From positions 62,001 through 126,000 of the forward strand of contig CBFIFP010000001.1 of the NCBI GenBank assembly GCA_965661945.1: a stretch of DNA of 64,000 nucleotides. The letters are read 5' to 3'. The notes under the pieces were generated by a model that ran no database searches, was not told the DNA's origin, and saw only the letters and a program-made list of their open reading frames with translations. Origin of the DNA: JAJRPT01 sp965661945. Lineage in GTDB: Bacteria; Bacteroidota; Ignavibacteria; Kapaibacteriales; UBA2268. Position numbers and translations under genes: made by a program. Shown in pieces: positions 7,565-15,641 of the stretch. How positions within the stretch are numbered: the stretch's first letter is position 1; each line of letters opens with the position of its first letter.

Positions 7565-10390
7565 TTACAACGCTTTTATAATTAACATAGTTATATCATC
7601 AAATTGAGTGGTTCTTCCAGTGAAAAGATTAATATCTTCCAAAATCTTGTCTCTCAGCATTTTAGAAGATAAATGAGCATTATTCTCAATTAATTTAATA
7701 AACTTTTCATCCTCGTACTCCAACCCTGAAGAGTTTCTTGCCTCTGTTATACCATCGGTTATTAAAACAAAAATATCATCTTTAAAATAACTGATTTCTT
7801 TTAACTCTAATTGTCTATAAAACATATCACCAGACTTCAATCCCAAAGCCAAACCAGTTGGGGTAAACTTTTCAACCTTTTTCTTAGTAGAATTAAAATA
7901 ATATATCGGTAAATGTCCCGTTCTTATAAGTTGAACATTTTTAGTCTCTAAGTTAAATCTTACACAAAAAGAAGTAATAAAATAACCCGCCTTTAAAAAC
8001 TCACAAATCAAGTCATTTATCTTAATCATAAATTCTTTTAATTCAATATTGAAGTCTCTTAATGTTTTTATCACACCTTGTATTTTTGACATATATATAG
8101 CAGCAGAAATCCCTTTGCCACTAACATCACCAATAATTGCAGTCAAAATGTTAGAATTATTTTTATCTACAAAAATATCATAATAATCACCACCAACTTC
8201 TAATGCAGGTATTGAAATACCCGAAACATCTAAATCTCTTATAGATGGAAGTTCAGTAGGTAAAGACTCTGTTTGAATATCTCGAGCTATATTTAACTCT
8301 TTTTTTATAGATTCATCTTTTATCAAATCTAAATAAAGCATATAATTATCAAAAGCAATAGAAGATTGTTTAGCTATAACCTTACTAAACATCAAATCAC
8401 TTTGATTAATATTAGACTCTGAGAGTTTATCACCCAAAAGCAATAGACCAATAAAATCTCTTTTACCTCTAAGTGGTATGATAATATTAAAACTACAAGA
8501 TTTAAAAACTTCTTTAACATCTAAGTCAAGTTCTTTTACTGAAATATGTTCTTTAAACTTTTCAGTTTTTTTGCTTAATCTTTTTTCTATGGAATACACA
8601 TATTCTTTAAAACTATTATCATTAAAGTTATTATATAATTGTAATATTACTTTTCTATCTCTATCGTATATAACAATGCCACAGTGGGTTAATTTAATAT
8701 TTTCGCTTAATTTGTCAAGAACTAACTGAGATAAGTCATTTAAGTTAGTTTGATTTTGAAGATCTTCAATAATTTTTTGACTAAACTCTTGATAATCAAA
8801 CTTCGATATATAAAATTTATCATTCAAATAATTAAAGATTTTACCTCTCAATTTGTGTAGTAATATATAACTAAAAAGAGATAGTAATAAAAATATTATC
8901 TTCATATATGTTGATTGAAGATTAACCCTCAAAGGTCTTTCTAAAACTTCAATAGAGTTTCCAGTAAAATGTAAATTAGGTAAATTAATATTTATTAAGC
9001 TAATTAAGTAAATAATGTAAAACAATGATAATAATAAACCTACATTAATAAAAAATGAAATCAAATAGTATTGTATATTTTTTTTAAACCTAAGTAAAGA
9101 CCCAAACAAGTTATATTTACTTATTGTATATACATAAGAAGAAGGAATTAAAATTAAAAACAAGTAATACTTCTCAAATTCAGGAAGTTCAAAAAAGTCT
9201 AATTGAGAACTTAATAAATTATATACCATCAAAAATAAATTTATTAAATAAGACCATTTTATTGCTCTTCCGTAAATCCTTTTTTTGTTACCTCTATTAG
9301 TTATTATACTATAAAAAGTTATGTAATATAACAACAAAAATAATACAAATATAACCTGTAAATAAAAAAGGAATATTACATTAAAATTAACAAATATCAA
9401 AATCGAGAAACTAATCAAATATAATGTTGAAATATAATAAGGTACTATAATCCAAATCTTTTTAGATAATATAGACTTTCTTTCAAAAGGAAAATATGCA
9501 AAACTATGAAACAAAACAACAATAAAATATATCAACGTTATCTCATTAAAAATCAATTTAATATTAAATATATAAGATTCATAATAATAAGAAGAGTGGG
9601 GGAGAAAGGCTAAAAACAAACCTAATAAAAATAATGATATAGATACAAGTCTTGCTTCAAATAATTTAGCCCTATTAAATAAAATAAAAATAGACATAAA
9701 TATCAAGAACAAACCAACAATAAATGTAAAAAGTAAATTAAATGATAATTTTATAGTTGTTAGTTTTACATTCAAATTTGAAAACTTACCATTTCGAAAA
9801 ATACTAAAAAAAACACTATTACTAATAGAATTATCAATTGTTATATTAAAAGCATGCAAAGCATTTTCAAACTCATTTCCATTTACTCTAGTTATAATAT
9901 CTCCAACTCTCAAACCAGCTTTATCAGAGGTACCTCCTTTTAAAACATAACTTACAATAACTGCAGAATTAAATTCATTAAAAGTATTTGAATCAATTTT
10001 ATTTTTTTCAATGTAATAACTATATCTCTTGCCCATAATTGAGTCATTAATTCCTGGCTTATATAACTCAACACTTAACATTTCATTATTAATCTCATCT
10101 AAATATCTATACAATCTATCAACAGAACTAAATTTTTTGTTATTTAACTTAAGAAGTAAAAAACCTTTTTGAATTTTTTCAGTTTTAATAACCTCTATAT
10201 TATTCTCAATCCCTAATCTTTTATTTCCATAGATAGATTCTGCAAAATATATTTTGGAAGGTACATCTTGATAAATATTATCATCAGTAACAACAGATGA
10301 AATATTATGTATGTTTTTTATTGCTAAAACAATAAAAAACATACACATAAGTATAAATAACCCTAAATATATTTTAGTTTTCTTATTCAA
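7565..10390 (-). CDS. PDZ - multi-TM - GAF - PP2C (SpoIIE/RsbU-type) phosphatase
   Basis: Membrane signalling phosphatase of 941 residues. After one N-terminal TM helix come two extracytoplasmic PDZ-like modules; the better one spans about 145-215 with GGTSDKAGLRVGDIITRVNG. About eight TM helices follow (215-515), then a coiled linker, a GAF domain (about 560-690) and a C-terminal SpoIIE-type PP2C domain (about 700-941). The last shows GGDYYDIF, GDVSGKGISAA and the final QFDDITMLII metal motif. Such proteins usually dephosphorylate an anti-anti-sigma (STAS) protein; no partner is visible here. The start is TTG at 10390 with no clear Shine-Dalgarno, and the next Met is at residue 15. It heads a likely operon with glutaminyl cyclase and ribD. 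Confidence 0.88.
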   Translation of the reverse strand: MNKKTKIYLGLFILMCMFFIVLAIKNIHNISSVVTDDNIYQDVPSKIYFAESIYGNKRLGIENNIEVIKTEKIQKGFLLLKLNNKKFSSVDRLYRYLDEINNEMLSVELYKPGINDSIMGKRYSYYIEKNKIDSNTFNEFNSAVIVSYVLKGGTSDKAGLRVGDIITRVNGNEFENALHAFNITIDNSISNSVFFSIFRNGKFSNLNVKLTTIKLSFNLLFTFIVGLFLIFMSIFILFNRAKLFEARLVSISLFLLGLFLAFLPHSSYYYESYIFNIKLIFNEITLIYFIVVLFHSFAYFPFERKSILSKKIWIIVPYYISTLYLISFSILIFVNFNVIFLFYLQVIFVLFLLLYYITFYSIITNRGNKKRIYGRAIKWSYLINLFLMVYNLLSSQLDFFELPEFEKYYLFLILIPSSYVYTISKYNLFGSLLRFKKNIQYYLISFFINVGLLLSLFYIIYLISLININLPNLHFTGNSIEVLERPLRVNLQSTYMKIIFLLLSLFSYILLHKLRGKIFNYLNDKFYISKFDYQEFSQKIIEDLQNQTNLNDLSQLVLDKLSENIKLTHCGIVIYDRDRKVILQLYNNFNDNSFKEYVYSIEKRLSKKTEKFKEHISVKELDLDVKEVFKSCSFNIIIPLRGKRDFIGLLLLGDKLSESNINQSDLMFSKVIAKQSSIAFDNYMLYLDLIKDESIKKELNIARDIQTESLPTELPSIRDLDVSGISIPALEVGGDYYDIFVDKNNSNILTAIIGDVSGKGISAAIYMSKIQGVIKTLRDFNIELKEFMIKINDLICEFLKAGYFITSFCVRFNLETKNVQLIRTGHLPIYYFNSTKKKVEKFTPTGLALGLKSGDMFYRQLELKEISYFKDDIFVLITDGITEARNSSGLEYEDEKFIKLIENNAHLSSKMLRDKILEDINLFTGRTTQFDDITMLIIKAL

Positions 10391-10461
10391 ATTATTTTAA
10401 GTATTTTAAACTATATAAAAATTCAATTTTTTAAATAACGTTCAAATCTAATTGTAGTTAC

Positions 10462-10504
10462 AAAAAAACTGTTTCATTTCAGTAATAAAGAAATGAAACA
10501 GTTT
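10462..10504 (-). terminator. Rho-independent terminator after ilvE
   Basis: Perfect 15-bp stem (10466-10480 with 10490-10504) and a 9-nt loop. On the minus strand it is followed by a T run (complement of 10462-10468). It lies 20 bases beyond the ilvE stop. Confidence 0.85.
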
Positions 10505-10523
10505 AAAAATATATAGTATAAGA

Positions 10524-11597
10524 TTATATATCTAAATGAACATTCCAATTATTAGAATCTTCTATCAAACCATGCTGAGTACCAGAAATAGTTTCAAACA
10601 TTTTATTTGAAATCTCACCTATTTCATTATTATTAATAGTAATAGATTCTCCTTTATAATGCAATAACCCGACAGGAGAGATAGTAGCAGCAGTTCCAGT
10701 TCCAAAACACTCACTTAATTTTCCATTTTTGTGTGAGTCAAAAACTTCATGAATGCTTATTCTATATTCCTTAATAGGAATTCCAAACTGCTTAGCCAAA
10801 TGTATTACAGTATTTCTAGTAACCCCAGGCAAAATAGTTCCTGAGTCTAAAGGAGGAGTAATCAACTCACCATCAATAACAAAAAATATATTCATAGCTC
10901 CAACTTCATCGATATACTTATTATGCTTTCCATCTAACCATAAAACTTGCTGAAAACCTTGTTGTTTAGCAATTCTTCCAGCATATAAGGAAGCAGCATA
11001 ATTTGCAGATGTCTTAGCCATTCCTAATCCACCCTCAACCGTTCTTGCATATTCATCTGGAACTAAAATTTTAACAGGTGCCAAACCACTCTCGTAATAA
11101 GATGCTACAGGAGAAGTCATTATAATTAACTTAAAAGTAGGAGATGAATGCACACCTAAGAAATTACCATCTCCAAAACAAACTGGTCTAATATATAAAG
11201 ACTGACCCTTTTCTTGTGGTATAAAAGCTTTTTCTTTTTGAACAATCTGACAAACAGCATCAATAAATCGTTCCTCTGGAAACTCCTCAATACACATTCT
11301 ATTTGCAGACCCATTAAATCTCTTTGCATTCATATCAGGTCTAAAAATATTAACACCACCCTTTTTAAAGTCCTTATATGCTTTCAACCCCTCAAATATT
11401 GACTGACCATAATGCAAAGTACACATTCCCGGTTCGAAAGGTAAATTACCATAGGGTATTATCTCACCTTCAGACCAACTTCCATCCTTGAATTCTGAAA
11501 TATAAACATTATCAGAAAAGTACTTACCAAATCCTAAATTCTTGAAATCTACCCTGCTCAGTCTTGTATCTTTCTCTTTTTCAACAATTAAATCCAT
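10524..11597 (-). CDS. ilvE: Branched-chain amino acid aminotransferase (class IV PLP)
   Basis: Transfers the amino group between glutamate and the keto acids of Leu, Ile and Val. The 357-residue size and motifs fit the longer BCAT2-type group: QSIFEGLKAY (65-74), the PLP lysine in GLGMAKTSANYAA (Lys195), YIDEVGAMN, and the C-terminal GTGTAATISPVG phosphate-binding loop. The start at 11597 has a purine-rich GGAAGGAAG ribosome site just upstream. It is a single-gene unit with its own TTG-N20-TATATTTG promoter and a strong terminator. Confidence 0.96.
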   Translation of the reverse strand: MDLIVEKEKDTRLSRVDFKNLGFGKYFSDNVYISEFKDGSWSEGEIIPYGNLPFEPGMCTLHYGQSIFEGLKAYKDFKKGGVNIFRPDMNAKRFNGSANRMCIEEFPEERFIDAVCQIVQKEKAFIPQEKGQSLYIRPVCFGDGNFLGVHSSPTFKLIIMTSPVASYYESGLAPVKILVPDEYARTVEGGLGMAKTSANYAASLYAGRIAKQQGFQQVLWLDGKHNKYIDEVGAMNIFFVIDGELITPPLDSGTILPGVTRNTVIHLAKQFGIPIKEYRISIHEVFDSHKNGKLSECFGTGTAATISPVGLLHYKGESITINNNEIGEISNKMFETISGTQHGLIEDSNNWNVHLDI

Positions 11598-11656
11598 ATC
11601 TTCCTTCCATTTTATTTCACTTTCATAAATTTTTTGAAAATTTAAATTTACAAAAT

Positions 11657-11687
11657 CAAATATAAAGAATTATTTTTTAAATACCAA
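11657..11687 (-). promoter_or_regulatory. Bacteroidetes-type promoter for ilvE
   Basis: On the minus strand, TTG (11687-11685) is followed after 20 bases by TATATTTG (11664-11657). The spacing matches the tRNA-Val and sucD promoters. Transcription would begin about 50 bases upstream of the ilvE start. Confidence 0.55.
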
Positions 11688-11763
11688 TGTTTTTTTTTAA
11701 AATAATATTCCGTATATTAAGAAAATTTAAAACCAATTTTTAAAAAATATTATAGGAGTTGTT

Positions 11764-12216
11764 ATGTATTTATACAAAAATATTCTTTTGCCTACAGACT
11801 TTTCAAAAGGTTCTGAAGAAGCTTACGAACACGCTAAAGATATCGCTAAGTCAATGGGAGCAAAAGTTCACTTACTTCATGTTATTCAACCAGTTGTTTA
11901 TCCAACAGGAATTGAATTAGCTCATGAAAGTTTAATTAATCTAGAAAGTGATTTAGAAAAAATTGGAGAAGAAAATCTTAATAAGGTAAGTGAAAGACTA
12001 AAAACTGTAGGAGTCGAAAGCAAAAACACTATTCTTATGGGAAAACCTTCAGAGCAAATTATGGAATATGTTAATAAATATAATATAGACTTAGTTGTTA
12101 TTGCTACTCACGGCTCAAGTGGAATCGAACGTTTTCTTTTTGGTTCAACAACAGAAAAAGTAATAAGAAAAGTTCAATGTCCAGTATTAGTTGTTCATTT
12201 TAAAGATCAAAATTAA
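11764..12216 (+). CDS. Universal stress protein (UspA family)
   Basis: Single-domain 150-residue cytoplasmic stress protein with a Rossmann-like fold. The N-terminus KNILLPTDFSKGSEEA is typical. The ATP-binding signature G-2x-G-9x-G-S/T is present near residues 117-129 (GSSGIERFLFGST), so it probably belongs to the nucleotide-binding subclass. AGGAG sits 7 bases before the ATG. Its terminator lies inside the 3' end of the convergent DoxX gene. The exact stress it answers cannot be read from sequence. Confidence 0.93.
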   Translation: MYLYKNILLPTDFSKGSEEAYEHAKDIAKSMGAKVHLLHVIQPVVYPTGIELAHESLINLESDLEKIGEENLNKVSERLKTVGVESKNTILMGKPSEQIMEYVNKYNIDLVVIATHGSSGIERFLFGSTTEKVIRKVQCPVLVVHFKDQN

Positions 12217-12231
12217 ATTTTAAAGTTAATT

Positions 12232-12747
12232 CTAAGAATAAAAATAATCACCCGAATAAATATCGGGTGATTTTTTTAATTTATTTTCTATATCTTCGTT
12301 TTCATTTTTAGTTTTGACTTCCATATTAACTTGAATAATATAATCAATAGCAAAATCACCGCTTCCTTTTATAATCAAAAATATACTTGATAATAACATT
12401 GCCCAATCAATCCTGCTACCATGAAGCATTTCCCAAACTCCTTCTTTACTAAAAACTTCAATTTTTGTTGCCATAATAGCAACAAGTATAATAAATAAAG
12501 TAGGAATACTTGCTAATCTAACAAGAAAACCCAAAAGTATCATTATTCCACAAACTAATTCAAAAGTCGCTACAAAATATGACATAAATTCAGGAAAAGG
12601 AAAACCAATATTTATAAACCTGCCCACTCCTCTTATATTTGGGATAATAAATTTTTGTAAACCTTCAGATAAAAACACAAAACCAACAATCATTCTAATT
12701 AAAATTGTTGCACCACTACCATCACTAAATAAAATTTTTTTTAGCAT
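12232..12747 (-). CDS. DoxX-family membrane protein
   Basis: 171-residue protein with four predicted transmembrane helices, at roughly residues 10-30, 48-70, 72-95 and 110-130. The conserved FLSEGLQKF segment follows the first helix, as in the DoxX/MauE superfamily. Members are often linked to thiol or redox functions, but the role here is unknown. The charged C-terminal tail is encoded across a strong inverted repeat at 12246-12273 that serves as terminator for the converging universal stress gene. The codons for SPDIYSGDY are therefore constrained by RNA structure. Confidence 0.8.
   Translation of the reverse strand: MLKKILFSDGSGATILIRMIVGFVFLSEGLQKFIIPNIRGVGRFINIGFPFPEFMSYFVATFELVCGIMILLGFLVRLASIPTLFIILVAIMATKIEVFSKEGVWEMLHGSRIDWAMLLSSIFLIIKGSGDFAIDYIIQVNMEVKTKNENEDIENKLKKSPDIYSGDYFYS
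12246..12277. terminator. Bidirectional terminator inside the DoxX 3' coding end
   Basis: Stem AATCACCCGA / TCGGGTGATT (ten bp around a 7-nt loop) followed on the plus strand by seven T (12271-12277). On the minus strand the hairpin is followed by a T-rich TTATTTTTATTC. It ends the plus-strand stress gene and probably also the minus-strand DoxX transcript, whose stop codon is at 12232-12234. Confidence 0.8.
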
Positions 12748-12823
12748 TTTTATTTTTAATTAGAACAATATGAATAAATATTCATAAAAGACGAGAATAA
12801 AATATATTATTTGAAATTATTAT

Positions 12824-13306
12824 TTAAATTAATTTTTTTCTTTTCGCTATTAACTTTTCATTTACAAAATCAGATACAAACTCAGAAACATCTTGATTAT
12901 AATTATTTAATTCTCTTATTATACTTGAAGTTAAATATGAGTACTTCTCATTAGGCATCATAAATATAGTAGGAACATCACTTATTTTTCTATTCATTAA
13001 AGCAATCTGCATTTCATATTCAAAGTCAGTAACTGTTCTTAAACCTCTAATCAAAGCGATAGATTTATTTTCTATTGCATAATCAGCTATTAATCCTGAA
13101 AAAAAAATCACTTTAACATTTTTAAGAAACTTCAAAGACTCTTGAGTCATCTCTAATCTTTCATCTTCGGAAAACAACTGACTTTTCTTTGAATTAACAG
13201 CAAGAACTACAACTACCTCATCAAACATCTTCGACGCTCGTTCAATTACATCAATATGTCCCTTATGAATTGGGTCAAAAGTTCCTGCATAAATAACACT
13301 TTTCAT
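12824..13306 (-). CDS. coaD: Phosphopantetheine adenylyltransferase
   Basis: Adds AMP from ATP to 4'-phosphopantetheine, the penultimate step of coenzyme A synthesis. 160 residues from the ATG at 13306, the family length; an in-frame TTG two codons earlier is less likely because AAAAGGAA is placed for the ATG. It shows the nucleotidyltransferase GTFDPIHKGHID motif (residues 8-19), the ALIRGLRTVTDFEYE core and the C-terminal SSIIREL segment. It is followed upstream on this strand by the unknown membrane protein and aspartate kinase, with a 21-base gap, so the three may be cotranscribed. Confidence 0.96.
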   Translation of the reverse strand: MKSVIYAGTFDPIHKGHIDVIERASKMFDEVVVVLAVNSKKSQLFSEDERLEMTQESLKFLKNVKVIFFSGLIADYAIENKSIALIRGLRTVTDFEYEMQIALMNRKISDVPTIFMMPNEKYSYLTSSIIRELNNYNQDVSEFVSDFVNEKLIAKRKKLI

Positions 13307-13327
13307 AACCAATATTATTCCTTTTAA

Positions 13328-14314
13328 TTATTCTTTCTTTTCACTCGAATTTTTATCTTGACCAATTATAAACATTTTCAACAAATCTTCAGTTTCTTTT
13401 CCAGTTGAAAATTCTCTACTTAAAAGAAATTGTTCTTGATTAGAAGATTGTCCACCTTCTTTAAATTGATACTCATCTCTTCCAAACATCAAAGTTATTG
13501 CATAAGTAACCAGTAAACAAAATTCTAAACCTAACGAAAAAAACACCAAAGAAGGTTCTTGAGCAGGAATAAATTTAAGCCCTCTTAAGCCAATAATAAT
13601 AATCAAAACTGCGGCTCCAAAATAAACTTGACCCAATATAAAATTTGAATACTTAGTAGTAATATAAAATCTCATAAAAAAGATTATTGCTTTAAAAAAA
13701 CTACCTATATTTAAAGGAAAATTAGTGTTTTGCCAGATAAGCGCACTTCTTATCGAAATAATATCTTCGGTTGACATTCTCCATGACTTTTCATAATCAT
13801 GAATATCTTTTAAATCAGCATTTAAAAGCATTTCTTCAATTTTTCTTCTTTCATTGCTAGTATGAATTCCATAAACACTAAGTGTAATTTTATCAATCTC
13901 TCCAGCAATTTCTCTTTCAATCTTTTGTCTTATATACCCTATAGACTTAGGTAGCAAAGCGGAAGTAAGAAACGAAAATACTAAACCAATGAATCCGCAA
14001 GGAAATATTAAAGCTATAATTGGATTAAACCAATAACGTCCCTCTTGTGGTGAGTTTTTATAAATATCTATGGCCCAATTAAAATAATAACTTGTTTCTC
14101 TAACGTTACTTTTAGAATCTAATAAATAATTTACACTATCTCCATTATTTATAACACTTCCTGCAAGATAAGAACCAAAAAAATCTTCTAGTAATGGCAC
14201 TATCAAAAAATAAGAACCAATCATCCCTAGTAGAAACAAAAACAAAAACATAAACTTTTGAATGAAATTATGTTCTGTTAAATCGAAATAGTCTTTTGAA
14301 TCAGAAACTGTCAT
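13328..14314 (-). CDS. Unknown five-TM-type membrane protein
   Basis: 328 residues, family not recognised. The N-terminus is cytosolic, with a first helix at about 21-42. An outward loop (45-95) follows, then a helix pair near 96-120, and a soluble helical segment (125-205) containing HTSNERRKIEEMLLNADL. Two or three more helices lie between 230 and 285, and the tail is charged and Ser/Glu-rich. No catalytic motif is apparent. The start overlaps the aspartate kinase 3' end by 14 bases, so translation is coupled. It could be a lineage-specific envelope protein. Confidence 0.6.
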   Translation of the reverse strand: MTVSDSKDYFDLTEHNFIQKFMFLFLFLLGMIGSYFLIVPLLEDFFGSYLAGSVINNGDSVNYLLDSKSNVRETSYYFNWAIDIYKNSPQEGRYWFNPIIALIFPCGFIGLVFSFLTSALLPKSIGYIRQKIEREIAGEIDKITLSVYGIHTSNERRKIEEMLLNADLKDIHDYEKSWRMSTEDIISIRSALIWQNTNFPLNIGSFFKAIIFFMRFYITTKYSNFILGQVYFGAAVLIIIIGLRGLKFIPAQEPSLVFFSLGLEFCLLVTYAITLMFGRDEYQFKEGGQSSNQEQFLLSREFSTGKETEDLLKMFIIGQDKNSSEKKE

Positions 14315-15569
14315 CTTTAATACTCTTTTGTGTTTTTTTATAAATCAAATTTAGTAAATTTTTTGAATTATCCGATGAAACAAATATTTTCATAACTCTG
14401 TTTTCAGAGTCAAAAGTAAAATCATGATTACTTAACTCATTTGATATTATAGATATATTAGGGTTAATTAAACAAATTATAGCATCATTAGTTTTTGAAA
14501 ATTTATTTTTAAAATAAATCTCAGTTTTATCAATATTGCTTATTACTTCTAATAATTCATTTCCTTCTTTAGATAATTTTGAAAGAATAATACTAATTCT
14601 TTTTAAATATTGTTTCTCATCCTTTTTGTCAATAGTATATTTGAGTACGTTATCAAGCATTGTAATTGAAAACTTTTGCGTCATCATTTTTGAAGTTATA
14701 GAAGTTCCAATAAAATCAATATCCCAGGTATTTAAAATCTTTACCTCAATATTTTCTTCAATTGCTGGTAAAATTGTATCTAAATGTAAAACTTTAGCTC
14801 CATATTTTGATAACTCTCTAATTTGTTTATATGATATCTTGTTTAAACTCTCGACTTCTTCAAAAATCAAAGGCGATCCAGTTAATACTCCATTTACATC
14901 AGTCCAGATATTTATAAATTTTGCTTTAACTTTCGAACCAATAATCGACGCCGAATAATCACTTCCACCTCTTCCCAAATTTGAAATTTTTCCATTTTCT
15001 AAGCATACAAAACCTTGAGTAACAATAATATTACTTACCTCAAATTCATTATATAATACTTCTTCATTTACATTTATACCAAAACTATCTTTACGTATTA
15101 TTTCAAATGCACTTATAAAACTTACTTCATAAGATTTTAAACCTTCTATATAAATAAAAAATAAAGATGAAGAAAGAATTTCCCCAAATGATAATATCCT
15201 ATCTTCAACATTTAAACTTAGCTCTTTAACAATACTAACTCCCTGAATTATAGTTCTTATCTGTTCTATCAAAGCATCTAATTGAGCTAACATTTTATCT
15301 CTTACATATTCAATTGGATTAACTGATTTAATCCAATTTTTGTGTATTTCTTTGATATTAGACAAAACAATATATCCAGTTTCAAAATTATTTTCTTTAA
15401 GTTGTACAACCAGACTTTCTAACATATTAGTAATATTAAAAAAAGCTGATAAAACTATAATTTGGTTATCATTAGAGCAATTATCTAAAATTTTTATTAT
15501 ATTTGAAATATTCTCGGCACTCCCAATTGAAGTACCTCCAAACTTATGAATTATAATTTCTTTTTTCAA
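14301..15569 (-). CDS. Aspartate kinase
   Basis: Phosphorylates aspartate, the entry step to Lys, Thr and Met. The kinase domain (about 1-270) shows the KFGGTSIGSAENI phosphate loop and GRGGSDYSASIIGS, followed by WTDVNGVLTGSP. Two ACT-type regulatory domains occupy about 290-415. The 422 residues agree with monofunctional aspartokinases with feedback control; LysC versus ThrA-type control cannot be decided. The start is TTG (15569), since no ATG precedes the conserved first strand. The C-terminal ACT segment is poorly conserved in appearance. Confidence 0.92.
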   Translation of the reverse strand: MKKEIIIHKFGGTSIGSAENISNIIKILDNCSNDNQIIVLSAFFNITNMLESLVVQLKENNFETGYIVLSNIKEIHKNWIKSVNPIEYVRDKMLAQLDALIEQIRTIIQGVSIVKELSLNVEDRILSFGEILSSSLFFIYIEGLKSYEVSFISAFEIIRKDSFGINVNEEVLYNEFEVSNIIVTQGFVCLENGKISNLGRGGSDYSASIIGSKVKAKFINIWTDVNGVLTGSPLIFEEVESLNKISYKQIRELSKYGAKVLHLDTILPAIEENIEVKILNTWDIDFIGTSITSKMMTQKFSITMLDNVLKYTIDKKDEKQYLKRISIILSKLSKEGNELLEVISNIDKTEIYFKNKFSKTNDAIICLINPNISIISNELSNHDFTFDSENRVMKIFVSSDNSKNLLNLIYKKTQKSIKDDSF

Positions 15570-15641
15570 TTATTACAATAAATTTAATAAAAAATAGTTA
15601 TATATAAATCAAAATTACAAAAATAATTGGAATTTAGAAAA

